64,000 nucleotides of DNA from Fuscovulum sp. (GCA_035192965.1 CP136571.1:3428501-3492500), one strand, 5' to 3'; positions 18,197-27,395 are shown, numbered from the stretch's first letter. The notes: generated by a model from the sequence alone, not told the origin. Program-made: numbers and translations.

Positions 18197-19975
18197 TCAC
18201 GCCTGCCCGTCGGTGAATTGCAGCCGCGCCAGTCTGGCATAAAGGCCGCCTTCCGCCACCAACGCCTCATGCGTTCCTTCGGCGACGATCTGGCCCTTGT
18301 CGAACACCACGATCCGATCCGCCCGCTTCACCGTGGCCAGCCTGTGCGCCACGACCAGCACGGTCCGCCCCTCCGAGAGGCTTTCCACCGCCGCCTGCAC
18401 CGCACGCTCGGATTCCGCATCCAGCGCCGATGTCGCCTCGTCCAGCAGCAGCACCCGCGCATCGCGCAGGATCGCCCGCGCAATGGCGATGCGCTGCTTC
18501 TGCCCACCCGACAACATCACCCCCCGCTCGCCCAGCCAGGTGTCATAGCCCTGCGGCAGCGCCATCAGGAAATCATGCGCCGCCGCCGCCTGCGCGGCCG
18601 CCTCCACCTCGGCATCCGTGGCATCCGGGCGGCCAAAGCGGATGTTTTCCCGCGCTGATGCCGCAAAGATCACCGGGTCTTGCGGCACCAGCGCAATCGC
18701 ACGGCGGAAATCGCCCCGCGCCATATCGCGCAGGTCAACGCCGTCCATCCGCACTGCGCCCTCTTGCGGGTCATAGAACCGCATCAGCAGTTGCAGGATC
18801 GTCGTCTTGCCCGCCCCCGATGGCCCCACCAGCGCCACCGTCTCACCCGGCGCCACCCGCAGGCTTACCCCGTTCAGGGCCGAAACCTCCGGCCGCGCCG
18901 GATAGCGGAAGGTCACGCCCTCGAACGCGATATCCCCCCGCACCGGGCGGGGCAGCGCCACAGGCGTCGCTGGGTCAATCACCGGGTCCACCGCGCCCAG
19001 CAATTCCACCAGCCGCTCCGTTGCCCCCGCCGCGCGCTGCACCTCGCCCCAGATTTCCGACAGCGCCCCCACGGCCCCGGCCACGATCACCGCATAAATC
19101 ACGAACTGCACCAATTCGCCCGGCGTCATCACGCCTGCGCGCACATCGCGCGCGCCGATCCACATCACGCCCACAATCCCGGTAAAGGTCAGGAAAATCA
19201 CGATCACCGTCATCAGCGCCCGCACCCGCGTGCGGGTCTGCGCCGCGCCATAGGATTTTTCCGTCACCTCGGCGAACGATGCCCGCGTCCGCGCCTCATG
19301 CGTAAAAGCCTGCACCGTCTGCACCGACATCAGCGCCTCGGACGCTGTCCCCGATGAATTGGCGATCCAGTCCTGCGTCTCGCGGCTCAGGCCCCGCAAC
19401 CGCCGCCCCAACACGATGATCGGCACCACCACCGCTGGCACGATCAGCAGCACCAGCCCCGACAGCTTGGCCGATGTCAGGAACAGCAACGCCATGCCTC
19501 CCACCAGCATCAGGATGTTGCGCAGCGCCACAGAGACAGACGATCCGATCAGCGACAGGATCAGCGTCGTATCCGTGGTGATCCGGCTCAGCACCTCGCC
19601 GGTCAGCAATTTCTCAAAAAACGCCGGGCTCAGCCCCATCACCCGGTCAAACACCGCGCGGCGAATATCCGCCACCACCCGCTCACCCAGCTTGGTCACA
19701 AGGTAATAACGCACCCCCGTCCCGATCGCGAGCAGCGCCGCTATGCCCAGCGCTGCGCCGAAATACTGGTCCAGGATCGCCACATCCTCGTTGAACCCGT
19801 CGACCACCCGCCGCACGGCCAAAGGCAGCAGCAAACTCATCCCCGCCGTCAGCACCAATGCCGCAATGGCAAGCGCTGTCATACCCCGATAGGGCCGCAG
19901 AAAGGGCGCAAGCCCACGCAGCGCGCCCACCTGCTTTGAGCTTGCGCGCATTTCTGCACTGTCGTCCTTGGCCAT
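18197..19975 (-). CDS. ABC exporter, fused membrane and ATPase domains (MsbA-like)
   Basis: The protein has 592 residues. An N-terminal six-helix transmembrane domain spans about residues 20-310. The nucleotide-binding domain follows: Walker A GPSGAGKTT, signature LSGGQKQR, Walker B VLLLDEATSALD, and the switch histidine in VVAHRLATV. It works as a homodimer exporting lipids or hydrophobic drugs; the cargo cannot be told from sequence. An AGGGAAGAG site supports the start. It lies about 120 bases upstream of the acyl-CoA synthetase on the same strand. Confidence 0.9.
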   Translation of the reverse strand: MAKDDSAEMRASSKQVGALRGLAPFLRPYRGMTALAIAALVLTAGMSLLLPLAVRRVVDGFNEDVAILDQYFGAALGIAALLAIGTGVRYYLVTKLGERVVADIRRAVFDRVMGLSPAFFEKLLTGEVLSRITTDTTLILSLIGSSVSVALRNILMLVGGMALLFLTSAKLSGLVLLIVPAVVVPIIVLGRRLRGLSRETQDWIANSSGTASEALMSVQTVQAFTHEARTRASFAEVTEKSYGAAQTRTRVRALMTVIVIFLTFTGIVGVMWIGARDVRAGVMTPGELVQFVIYAVIVAGAVGALSEIWGEVQRAAGATERLVELLGAVDPVIDPATPVALPRPVRGDIAFEGVTFRYPARPEVSALNGVSLRVAPGETVALVGPSGAGKTTILQLLMRFYDPQEGAVRMDGVDLRDMARGDFRRAIALVPQDPVIFAASARENIRFGRPDATDAEVEAAAQAAAAHDFLMALPQGYDTWLGERGVMLSGGQKQRIAIARAILRDARVLLLDEATSALDAESERAVQAAVESLSEGRTVLVVAHRLATVKRADRIVVFDKGQIVAEGTHEALVAEGGLYARLARLQFTDGQA

Positions 19976-20100
19976 GTCTCTTCCCTGCGTAGCGCCTCAG
20001 GGGTTTAGGCAATGCCCCGCTGCGGGGCAAGCGCCCCGATGGTCGCGCCCCCCCTTACACCCTTCCACCGCCTGTGCCAGATTGCATCAAAGGGGATCCC

Positions 20101-20775
20101 ATGTCCGTCACCACGCTTGTCTTCGATGCCTATGGCACGCTGTTCGACATCGCCGCCCCGGCCCGCCGCGCCGCCGACGGCCACCCGGCCCTTGCGGCAG
20201 TCTGGCCCAAACTGGCCGAAGATTGGCGGCGCAAGCAGCTGGAATATACATGGCTGCGCACCATCACCGGTGCCTATGCCGATTTCGCGCAGGTCACCGC
20301 CGACGCGCTTGATTGGGGGATGCAGGCGCATCACCTGTCCGATCCGGCCCTGCGCCGTGACCTGCTGGCGCTTTATGATGAACTTGATGCCTTCCCCGAG
20401 GTTGCAGAAACGCTTCACAATCTCAGATCCACCGGCCTGCACCTTGCCATCTTGTCCAACGGCACGCCCGCGATGCTTGCCTCTGCTCAGGCCGCGGCCG
20501 GATTGACCGGGCTCATCGACACCACCCTGTCTGTCGACTCTGTCCGCACCTACAAACCCCATGCCAGCGTCTATGCCTTGGTTCAGGCGCATACCGGCGC
20601 GAGGCCGCAGAACGTGCTGTTCGTCTCGTCCAATGGCTGGGATATCGCAGGCGCCGCCCGCTTCGGCTTTCGCACCGCTTGGGTAAATCGCGCGAATGCC
20701 CCGCAAGACCGCCTCCCCCAAGGACCGCTGCACGAAATCCCCGACCTCACTCATTTGCCCCGGCTGATTGCATGA
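20101..20775 (+). CDS. haloacid dehalogenase type II
   Basis: This 224-residue HAD enzyme is expected to hydrolyse (S)-2-haloacids to (R)-2-hydroxyacids. Visible motifs are the nucleophile region VFDAYGTLFD, LSNGTPAM (motif II), lysine in TYKPHASVY (motif III) and SSNGWDIAGA with RAFGF-type ending in TAWVNR. Start 20101 has an AAAGGGGA site. The stop overlaps the next gene by four bases (ATGA), beginning a coupled run of catabolic enzymes. Confidence 0.85.
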   Translation: MSVTTLVFDAYGTLFDIAAPARRAADGHPALAAVWPKLAEDWRRKQLEYTWLRTITGAYADFAQVTADALDWGMQAHHLSDPALRRDLLALYDELDAFPEVAETLHNLRSTGLHLAILSNGTPAMLASAQAAAGLTGLIDTTLSVDSVRTYKPHASVYALVQAHTGARPQNVLFVSSNGWDIAGAARFGFRTAWVNRANAPQDRLPQGPLHEIPDLTHLPRLIA

Positions 20776-21599
20776 CCCAGATCTTCACCACCCCCGATGG
20801 CACCCGCCTCGCCTATCGCGATGAAGGCACGGGCCTGCCGCTCCTCTGCCTGCCGGGCCTGACCCGCACCATGGCGGATTTCGATTATCTCCGCCCCCAC
20901 CTGCCCCCCCTCCGGCTGATCCGCATGGATTACCGGGGCCGTGGCAGCAGCCAATGGACGGGGGCCGCCACCTATACCGTCCCGCAAGAGGCCAAGGATG
21001 CGCTCGACCTGCTCGATCATCTGGGTGTCGACCATGCCGCCCTCCTCGGCACCTCGCGCGGCGGGCTGATCGGCATGCTGCTGGCCGCGCTGGCAAAACC
21101 CCGCCTCATCGGCCTCTGTCTCAATGACATCGGGCCCGAAATTCACCGCCCCGGCCTGACCCGCATCTTCGATTACGTAGGCCGCAACCCCGCCGCCAAG
21201 GATCACGAAACCCTTGCCGCCGCCCTGCCCCGCAACATGCCCGGCTTCGCCAATGTCGCGCCCGATCGCTGGCTGGCTGAGGCGCGGCTGCATTACACCG
21301 CCACGGAGACCGGGCTGAAAATCACCTATGATCCCGCCCTGCGCGACGCCTTTCTTGCCGGTTTCGATGGCCCGCCCGCCGATCTCTGGCCGCTGTTTGA
21401 TGCCTGTGCAGGCCTGCCGCTTGCCCTGATCCGCGGCGCAAATTCCGACCTGCTCACCCCGGACACCACCGCCCAGATGCGCCACCGCCGCCCCGACATG
21501 ATCTTTGCCGAGGTGCCGGGTCGCGCCCATATCCCCTTTCTTGATGAGCCCGAAAGCCTCACCGCCATTCATTCCTTCCTGAAAGCCTGCGGCGCATGA
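20772..21599 (+). CDS. alpha/beta hydrolase
   Basis: The protein has 275 residues with an esterase-type fold. The nucleophile elbow is GTSRGG. The acid is probably in GANSDLLTP, and the histidine is in PGRAHIPFLDEPE. The oxyanion region is CLPGLTRT. The substrate is unknown. It is overlapped by four bases at both ends, with the dehalogenase gene before and the dehydratase gene after, so a single transcript is near certain. Confidence 0.85.
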   Translation: MTQIFTTPDGTRLAYRDEGTGLPLLCLPGLTRTMADFDYLRPHLPPLRLIRMDYRGRGSSQWTGAATYTVPQEAKDALDLLDHLGVDHAALLGTSRGGLIGMLLAALAKPRLIGLCLNDIGPEIHRPGLTRIFDYVGRNPAAKDHETLAAALPRNMPGFANVAPDRWLAEARLHYTATETGLKITYDPALRDAFLAGFDGPPADLWPLFDACAGLPLALIRGANSDLLTPDTTAQMRHRRPDMIFAEVPGRAHIPFLDEPESLTAIHSFLKACGA

Positions 21600-22567
21600 C
21601 CGACATCACCCTGATAGACGCCGCCGCCGCCCGCCTGCGCGGCCATGCGCGCGTCACCCCCCTGCTGAACGCGCCGCTTCTGGATGCCGCCTTTGGCCGC
21701 CGCATCTTCATCAAGGCCGAATGCCTGCAACTCACCGGATCGTTCAAGTTTCGGGGCGGCTGGTCTGCCATCTCGGCCCTCGACCCCGCCACCCGCGCGC
21801 GGGGCGTGCTGGCCTATTCCTCGGGCAACCACGCCCAAGGCGTGGCCCTCGCCGCCCAGCGCCACGGCATCCCCGCCACGATCATCATGCCCTCTGACGC
21901 CCCACAGGTGAAAATCGCCAACACCCGCGCCTATGGGGCCGAGGTGATCCTTTATGACCGCGCAACGGAAGACCGCGATGCCATCGGCGCACGCCTGACG
22001 GCGGAACGCGGCCTGACACTCATCAAGCCCTTCGATGACGCGCAGGTCATCGCAGGCCAGGGCACCACCGGCCTTGAAATCGCCGCCCAGGCCACCGAGG
22101 CTGGGATCGAAAGCGCCACCGTCATCACCTGCTGCGGCGGCGGCGGCCTGACCGCAGGCATCGCCCTCGCGCTGGAGTCCCGCGCCCCCGGCCTCACTGT
22201 CCGCACCGCTGAACCCGCAGGGTTCGACGATGCCGCCCGCTCCCTCGCCTCTGGCCGCATCGAACGCAACGCCGCGATGACCGGCTCCATTTGCGACGCG
22301 ATCCTGACGCCCGCCCCCGGCAGCCTCACCTTCCCCATCCTCAAACGCCTGTGCGGCCCCGGCCTTACCGCAACGGATGATGAGGCGCTGCACGCCATGG
22401 CGCTGGCCTTCACCCATCTGCGGATCGTGCTGGAACCGGGCGGCGCCATCGCACTGGCCGCAGCCCTGTTCCGCGAAAGGCTGCCCGATACCGTGATCTG
22501 CACCGCCTCCGGCGGCAATGTGGACCCGGATACCTTCCGCCTCGCGCTCGACCGCTTCGCCAACTGA
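21596..22567 (+). CDS. threonine/serine dehydratase-like PLP enzyme
   Basis: The protein has 323 residues of fold-type II. The PLP lysine lies in LTGSFKFRGG. SSGNHAQGVALAA binds the substrate carboxylate, and the glycine loop CCGGGGLTAG binds the cofactor phosphate. There is no C-terminal ACT domain, so it is a catabolic-type or serine-racemase-like enzyme rather than biosynthetic IlvA. The exact hydroxy-amino acid substrate is not known. Its ATG overlaps the preceding stop. Confidence 0.85.
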   Translation: MTDITLIDAAAARLRGHARVTPLLNAPLLDAAFGRRIFIKAECLQLTGSFKFRGGWSAISALDPATRARGVLAYSSGNHAQGVALAAQRHGIPATIIMPSDAPQVKIANTRAYGAEVILYDRATEDRDAIGARLTAERGLTLIKPFDDAQVIAGQGTTGLEIAAQATEAGIESATVITCCGGGGLTAGIALALESRAPGLTVRTAEPAGFDDAARSLASGRIERNAAMTGSICDAILTPAPGSLTFPILKRLCGPGLTATDDEALHAMALAFTHLRIVLEPGGAIALAAALFRERLPDTVICTASGGNVDPDTFRLALDRFAN

Positions 22568-22636
22568 CTGTCCTTTCCGAACCTTTCCACCCGTCACGAA
22601 ACCCCCAAACCCTTCACTCCGATTTCAGAATCGAAC

Positions 22637-23425
22637 ATGCCCCCCGTCTTCCTGCCCGACCTGCGCCTGAATGCCGAAATCAGCGGCCCGCCCTCCGGCG
22701 CGCCCCTTGTGCTGATCCATGCCTTGGGCACCAATCTCCGCATCTGGGATGAGGTGATCCCCCTTCTTCCCCCCGGGCTGCGCATCCTGCGCTTTGATCT
22801 GCGCGGCCATGGCGCATCCGACGTGCCGCCTGCGCCCTACAACATGGGCACGCTGATCCGCGATACCGAACGCCTGATGGATCATTTCGCGCTGAAGGAC
22901 GCCGTCATCCTCGGCCTCTCCATCGGCGGCCTTATCGCCCAAGGGATGGCCGTCAAGCGCCTCGATCTGATCCGCGCCATGATCCTGTCCAACACCGCCG
23001 CCCGCATCGGCCGCCCGGAACAGTGGCAAGCGCGCATCGCCGCCATCCGTGCCACGGGTATGGACTCGCTGACCGACGCCACCATGGAACGCTGGCTGGG
23101 CCGCAAATGGCGCGACCACCCCGCCTTGCCGTCGCTCAGGCAGACGTTCCTCGCCACCGATCCCGAAGGCTGGATGGGATGCGCTTCCGCCATTTCGGGG
23201 ACGGATTTCTTTGAAACCACCGCCACGCTCACCCTGCCCACCCTCGCCATCGCCGGCGCCAATGACGGCTCCACCCCGCCCGATCTGGTGCGCGAAACCG
23301 CCGCCCTCATCCGGGGCCACCGCTTTGCCCTGATGCGCGGCACGGGCCACATCCCGCCCGTCGAAAAGCCCGCCGAATACGCGGCCCTTATCGGCCAATT
23401 CCTGATGGAAATCGCACATGTCTGA
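22637..23425 (+). CDS. pcaD: 3-oxoadipate enol-lactonase
   Basis: PcaD hydrolyses 3-oxoadipate enol-lactone in the beta-ketoadipate route. The protein has 262 residues. The nucleophile elbow is GLSIGG, the acid is in ANDGSTPP, and the histidine is in GTGHIPPVEKP. The run LIHALGTNLRIWDEV near the start is typical of the family. The other pca genes are not in the window, so the assignment rests on sequence alone. It overlaps the next hydrolase gene by eight bases. Confidence 0.75.
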   Translation: MPPVFLPDLRLNAEISGPPSGAPLVLIHALGTNLRIWDEVIPLLPPGLRILRFDLRGHGASDVPPAPYNMGTLIRDTERLMDHFALKDAVILGLSIGGLIAQGMAVKRLDLIRAMILSNTAARIGRPEQWQARIAAIRATGMDSLTDATMERWLGRKWRDHPALPSLRQTFLATDPEGWMGCASAISGTDFFETTATLTLPTLAIAGANDGSTPPDLVRETAALIRGHRFALMRGTGHIPPVEKPAEYAALIGQFLMEIAHV

Positions 23426-24146
23426 CATCTTGCTCATCCACGGCGCGGCGCATGGCGCATGGTGCTGGCACCGTGTCATCCCCGCGCTCACCGCCCTAGG
23501 CCACCACGCCCGCGCCATCGACCTGCCCTCGCATGGCGATGACAGCACCGATCCCGCCACGGTGACGCTCGACAGCTACGCCCAAGCCATCCTGAACGCG
23601 ACGCAGGGCCCCACGCTTCTTGTCGGGCATTCCATGGGCGGCTTTCCCATCACCGCCGCCGCCCAACTGGCCCCCGACCGCTTTACTGCGCTGATCTACC
23701 TCTGCGCCTATCTCCCCATCCCCGGCATAACGATGGCCGAGATGCGCCGCGCAGGCCCGCGCCAACCCCTCGCCGGATCGTTCCAGATCGACCCCACCCG
23801 CACCACCTTTACCTTCGACCCGGACCAATCCCCTGCCCTGTTTTATCACGATTGCCCGCCCGAAGATGTTGCCCTCGCCCGCCGCCGCCTCTGCGCGCAA
23901 GCCATCCGCCCGCAGGAAACCCCGATCCCCGACACCGCCCGCGCTGAATCCCTGCCGCGCCACTACATCCGCTGCACGGATGACCGCGCGATCCCGCCGG
24001 ACTATCAGGCCACCATGGCCGCCCGCCTGCCCCCTGACCACATCCATGACCTTGCCACCTCGCACTCCCCCTTCTTCGCGGCACCCGAGGCATTGGCCCA
24101 AAAGATCCACGCCATCGCGCAACTCCCCCCTGTCAAGCGCGCCTGA
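23418..24146 (+). CDS. alpha/beta hydrolase, hydroxynitrile-lyase/methylesterase-like
   Basis: The protein has 242 residues. It starts ILLIHGAAHGAWCWHRVIPAL, which is typical of the plant-methylesterase-like branch of the fold. The nucleophile elbow is GHSMGGF, the acid is near CTDDRAIPP, and the histidine is in SHSPFFAAPEAL. The substrate is unknown. It overlaps pcaD by eight bases and ends at a hairpin. Confidence 0.8.
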   Translation: MSDILLIHGAAHGAWCWHRVIPALTALGHHARAIDLPSHGDDSTDPATVTLDSYAQAILNATQGPTLLVGHSMGGFPITAAAQLAPDRFTALIYLCAYLPIPGITMAEMRRAGPRQPLAGSFQIDPTRTTFTFDPDQSPALFYHDCPPEDVALARRRLCAQAIRPQETPIPDTARAESLPRHYIRCTDDRAIPPDYQATMAARLPPDHIHDLATSHSPFFAAPEALAQKIHAIAQLPPVKRA

Positions 24147-24150
24147 CAGG
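24129..24150 (+). terminator. hairpin at the end of the hydrolase operon
   Basis: CCTGTCA-AGCGCGCC-TGACAGG spans the stop codon at 24144-24146. The seven-base-pair stem is not followed by a T run. Confidence 0.4.
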
Positions 24151-24195
24151 CGTTAGCGTCCCGCCATGCGCCCGACGCACGGGCCGGGAACCCGC

Positions 24196-25407
24196 ATGTC
24201 CGACCGCCGCGAAAAACTTGCCCTCACCTTCATCCTGCTGACGATCACCATTGATGCCATCGGCATCGGCCTGATCTTCCCGGTCATGCCCGACCTGATC
24301 GAAAGCGTCACGGGCGGCAGCCTGTCACAGGCCGCACTTTGGGGGGGCCTGCTGTCCACCTCCTACGCCGTGATGCAGTTCCTGTTCGGCCCGATCATCG
24401 GCTCGCTGTCGGATCGCTTCGGAAGGCGGCCGATCCTGCTGATCTCTCTTTTCGTCATGTCGCTGGACTACCTGGTCATGGCCATAGCTCCGACGATCTG
24501 GCTGCTGCTGGCCGCCCGGGTGGTGGCAGGCATCACGGCGGCAACCTATTCCACCGCCACCGCCTTTATCGCCGACATCACCCCCCCCGAAAAACGCGGT
24601 GCGCGCTTTGGCTTGATCGGGGCCTGTTTCGGCGTGGGCTTCGTCGCGGGCCCGCTGATCGGCGGCCTCCTTGCCTCGGTCGATCTGCACGCGCCCTTCT
24701 ACGCCGCCGCGGCCCTTGCCTTGGCCAACATGATCTTCGGCTATTTCGTTCTGCCCGAAACCGTGACCGATGCCACCCGCCGCCCCTTTTCCCTCGCCCG
24801 CGCCAACCCGCTGGGCGCGCTGCGCGCCGTGTCGAAACTGCCGGGGGTGAAGCGGGTGCTGACCTGCTTCCTGATCCTCGGCATTGCCATGAACGTCTAC
24901 CCGGCGATCTGGGCCTATTACGGACAAGCCCGCTTCGGCTGGGACAGCACGATGGTGGGTCTCTCGCTCGCGCTTTACGGCATCAGCTTTGCCGTGGGCC
25001 AAGCCGTCCTTGTCGGCCCGCTGATCAAACGCTTCGGCGAACACCGCGCCGCGCATTACGGCATGTGGGTGGATATCACCACGCTCGCCGCCCTCGGCCT
25101 GGTTACCCAAGGTGCCCATGCGCTGATCATCACCCCCATCACCGCACTGGGCGGTGTCGTCACCCCCGCGCTTCAGGCGCTGGCCAGCCGCGCCGCCCCT
25201 GCCGATGCGCAGGGCGAATTGCAGGGCGTCCTCGCCTCGCTCAACGCCATCGCGATGATCACCTCGCCGCTCCTGATGACCGCCACCTTCTCGGCCTTCA
25301 CCGCGCCCTCGGCCCCGGTCTTTTCCCCCGGCGCCCCCTTCCTGCTGGCCTCGGTCTTGATGGTTGTCTGCCTTGCGCTGCACATCACTGGCCGCACGAA
25401 ATCCTGA
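24196..25407 (+). CDS. MFS efflux transporter, Tet/TCR family
   Basis: The protein of about 403 residues has twelve predicted membrane helices. MFS motif A is GSLSDRFGRRP after helix 2, and the antiporter motif C-like glycine pattern GACFGVGFVAGPLIGG is in helix 5. The closest well-known relatives are the tetracycline pumps TetA, but chromosomal members often have other substrates, so resistance should not be assumed. An in-frame ATG at 24166 is possible; 24196 begins at the usual family start. Confidence 0.82.
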   Translation: MSDRREKLALTFILLTITIDAIGIGLIFPVMPDLIESVTGGSLSQAALWGGLLSTSYAVMQFLFGPIIGSLSDRFGRRPILLISLFVMSLDYLVMAIAPTIWLLLAARVVAGITAATYSTATAFIADITPPEKRGARFGLIGACFGVGFVAGPLIGGLLASVDLHAPFYAAAALALANMIFGYFVLPETVTDATRRPFSLARANPLGALRAVSKLPGVKRVLTCFLILGIAMNVYPAIWAYYGQARFGWDSTMVGLSLALYGISFAVGQAVLVGPLIKRFGEHRAAHYGMWVDITTLAALGLVTQGAHALIITPITALGGVVTPALQALASRAAPADAQGELQGVLASLNAIAMITSPLLMTATFSAFTAPSAPVFSPGAPFLLASVLMVVCLALHITGRTKS

Positions 25408-25456
25408 AAGCGTCGCGCGCAGGTCGCAAACGATCACGATCTTCTGCCTTGCCACC

Positions 25457-25507
25457 TTCATCTTGGCAAAAATACCCTGCGGGGGTCCGGGGTTGCAAAA
25501 CCCCCGG
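25457..25507 (+). repeat. host intergenic motif followed by a GC hairpin
   Basis: T+TCATCTTGGCAAAAATACCC (25457-25477) is followed by CCGGGG-loop-CCCCGG (25487-25507). It is 60 bases before the enolase-superfamily gene and reads toward it. Confidence 0.55.
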
Positions 25508-25537
25508 TCCGCCCGTGATCCAAGGCGGGAGGCCGGA

Positions 25538-26785
25538 ATGAAGCTCAAGGATCTCGAAATCTTCGTCGTTGCGCCGCCCTTCCCGGGCTGGGGCGGGCGC
25601 TACTGGATTTTCCCGAAACTCACCACCGACAACGGCATCGTGGGATATGGCGAATGTTACGCCTCCACCGTCGGCCCCAAGGCGATGAAAGCGGTGATCG
25701 AGGATGTGTTCGAACGCCACATGCAGGGCGAAAACCCCGAAAACATCGAACTGATGTTTCGCCGCGCCTATTCCGCAGGCTTCACTCAACGCCCCGATCC
25801 CACCGTGATGGGAGCATTTTCAGGCCTTGAGATCGCCTGCTGGGATATTCTGGGCAAGGCACGCAATCGCCCCGTCCACGCCCTGCTGGGCGGCAAGATG
25901 AATGACCGCATCCGCAGCTATACCTACCTCTATCCCGAACCCGGCAAGGAAAGCGCCGAATTCTGGGTCGATCCGGATGCCGCGGCCGAGGCCGCTTTGC
26001 GCTTTGTGAACATGGGCTTCACCGCGGTGAAATTCGATCCCGCCGGCCCCTACACCATCCGCGGCGGCCATGAACCCGCCATGTCCGACATCACCCGCTC
26101 CGTCGCCTTCTGCAAGGCCATCCGCGATGCCGTGGGCGACCGGGCCGACCTTCTGTTCGGCACCCATGGCCAGTTCACCACCCCCGGCGCCATCCGCATG
26201 GGGCGTGAATTGGAACCCTATAACCCGCTCTGGTACGAAGAACCGATCCCGCCGGACAACCTGCTTGAATTTGCCGAGGTCGCCAAATCCGTGCGCGTCC
26301 CCCTCGCAACCGGCGAACGCCTCACCACCAAAGCCGAATTCGGAACTCTTCTGCGTGCGGGCGGGGTCAAGATCTTGCAACCCGCCCTGGGCCGCGTGGG
26401 CGGGATATGGGAGGCGAAAAAGATCGCCGCCATGGCCGAAATCTTCAACGCCGAAATGGCCCCGCATCTCTATGCAGGCCCGGTCGAATGGGCGGCCAAC
26501 GTGCATTTCGCGGCCTCCATCCCCAACCTGCTGATCGCGGAAACGATTGAAACCGGCGGGGCCTTCCATCTGAAACTGATCAAGAACACGATCACATGGG
26601 AAGACGGCTATATCATTCCGTCAGAGGCCCCCGGTCTGGGGATCGATTTCGACGAAGACGTCGCCCGCGCCCATCCCTTCACCGGCACCGGCCTGCATCT
26701 GCAGATGCAAGAGGCCCCTTGCGACTATCGCCACGGCAACCGGTTCGAAGGCGGCGCGCCAAGCACCCTGCCGCACAAGACGTGA
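25538..26785 (+). CDS. mandelate racemase/muconate lactonizing-type enolase-superfamily protein
   Basis: The protein has 415 residues. An N-terminal capping domain is followed by a barrel. Landmarks are TAVKFDPAG (second-strand lysine), LLFGTHGQFT (third strand), WYEEPIP and LATGERLTT (metal glutamates), and MAPHLYAGP (histidine). Compared by eye with sugar-acid dehydratases (ManD, DgoD), the usual first metal aspartate is replaced by glycine in FGTHGQ and the strand-six acid by alanine in LQPALGRVGG. It is probably a sugar-acid dehydratase relative with an altered site; the reaction is not assigned. GGGAGG supports the start. Confidence 0.75.
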   Translation: MKLKDLEIFVVAPPFPGWGGRYWIFPKLTTDNGIVGYGECYASTVGPKAMKAVIEDVFERHMQGENPENIELMFRRAYSAGFTQRPDPTVMGAFSGLEIACWDILGKARNRPVHALLGGKMNDRIRSYTYLYPEPGKESAEFWVDPDAAAEAALRFVNMGFTAVKFDPAGPYTIRGGHEPAMSDITRSVAFCKAIRDAVGDRADLLFGTHGQFTTPGAIRMGRELEPYNPLWYEEPIPPDNLLEFAEVAKSVRVPLATGERLTTKAEFGTLLRAGGVKILQPALGRVGGIWEAKKIAAMAEIFNAEMAPHLYAGPVEWAANVHFAASIPNLLIAETIETGGAFHLKLIKNTITWEDGYIIPSEAPGLGIDFDEDVARAHPFTGTGLHLQMQEAPCDYRHGNRFEGGAPSTLPHKT

Positions 26786-26793
26786 TGGCGCGT

Positions 26794-26812
26794 GGGGGGC
26801 CATCAGCCCCCC
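26794..26812. terminator. bidirectional GC hairpin between convergent genes
   Basis: GGGGGGC-CATCA-GCCCCCC lies nine bases after the enolase-superfamily stop and before the convergent GNAT stop. It is nearly identical to the hairpin at 4962-4981. Confidence 0.55.
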
Positions 26813-26822
26813 GCCCCAAATC

Positions 26823-27395
26823 TCAAAGCGTCTTGATAAACAGGATCCACTCCTGCGCATCCACCGCCCAATCGCCCTTTACCACCGGGCGGCTGGCCAC
26901 CTCGCGATACCCTTTCGCCGCATAAAGCCGCAGCGCCTCTTGATGCGTGTCGGCGGCGATCAGGCTGATCGTTCCCCGCCCCAATCCACGCGCCACGCCC
27001 TCGGCATGGGCCAGCAGCGCCGAGCCGCAGCCCTTCCCCCTGAACCCGTCATAGGTGGCCAGCACGTTCAGATACCACGACCCCGGCGCCAAAGCCTCCA
27101 ACTCCATCAACGGCACAAAGACCGCCGGAGTATCCGGGTCAATCGGCGCAGGCTCATCCTCGGCCGGATAGCCCAGCAGACAGGCCGCAACCTGCCCCTC
27201 CACCTCGGCCAGCCAGGCATTGCCAAAAGAGAAAGACCCGCTCTCCCGCGCCGCCCGCTCCCGGCCATAAGCCCAGGGATCGCCCCCCGGCCCCACCGAT
27301 TTCTTCCAGAAATGCAGCGGCAGATCATCCGCCGCCATATTGATGAACCGCACCAGATGTTCGGCATCCGCCGCCGTCGCGCCCCGGATCAGCAT
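26823..27395 (-). CDS. GNAT-family N-acetyltransferase
   Basis: The protein of about 190 residues is predicted to transfer acetyl from acetyl-CoA to an unknown amine. Motif A is recognisable in NVLATYDGFRGKGCGSALLAHAE, with the R/Q-x-x-G-x-G/A pyrophosphate loop as FRGKGCG. A second ATG (27395) is preferred because AAGGA lies five bases before it; the first ATG is at 27401. It is a single gene, convergent with the enolase-superfamily gene. Confidence 0.8.
   Translation of the reverse strand: MLIRGATAADAEHLVRFINMAADDLPLHFWKKSVGPGGDPWAYGRERAARESGSFSFGNAWLAEVEGQVAACLLGYPAEDEPAPIDPDTPAVFVPLMELEALAPGSWYLNVLATYDGFRGKGCGSALLAHAEGVARGLGRGTISLIAADTHQEALRLYAAKGYREVASRPVVKGDWAVDAQEWILFIKTL

Noticed and set aside
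24196..25407. Tetracycline resistance gene
   Set aside because: The pump belongs to the Tet-type MFS group, but it has host-like codon use and no TetR neighbour, so drug resistance is not supported.
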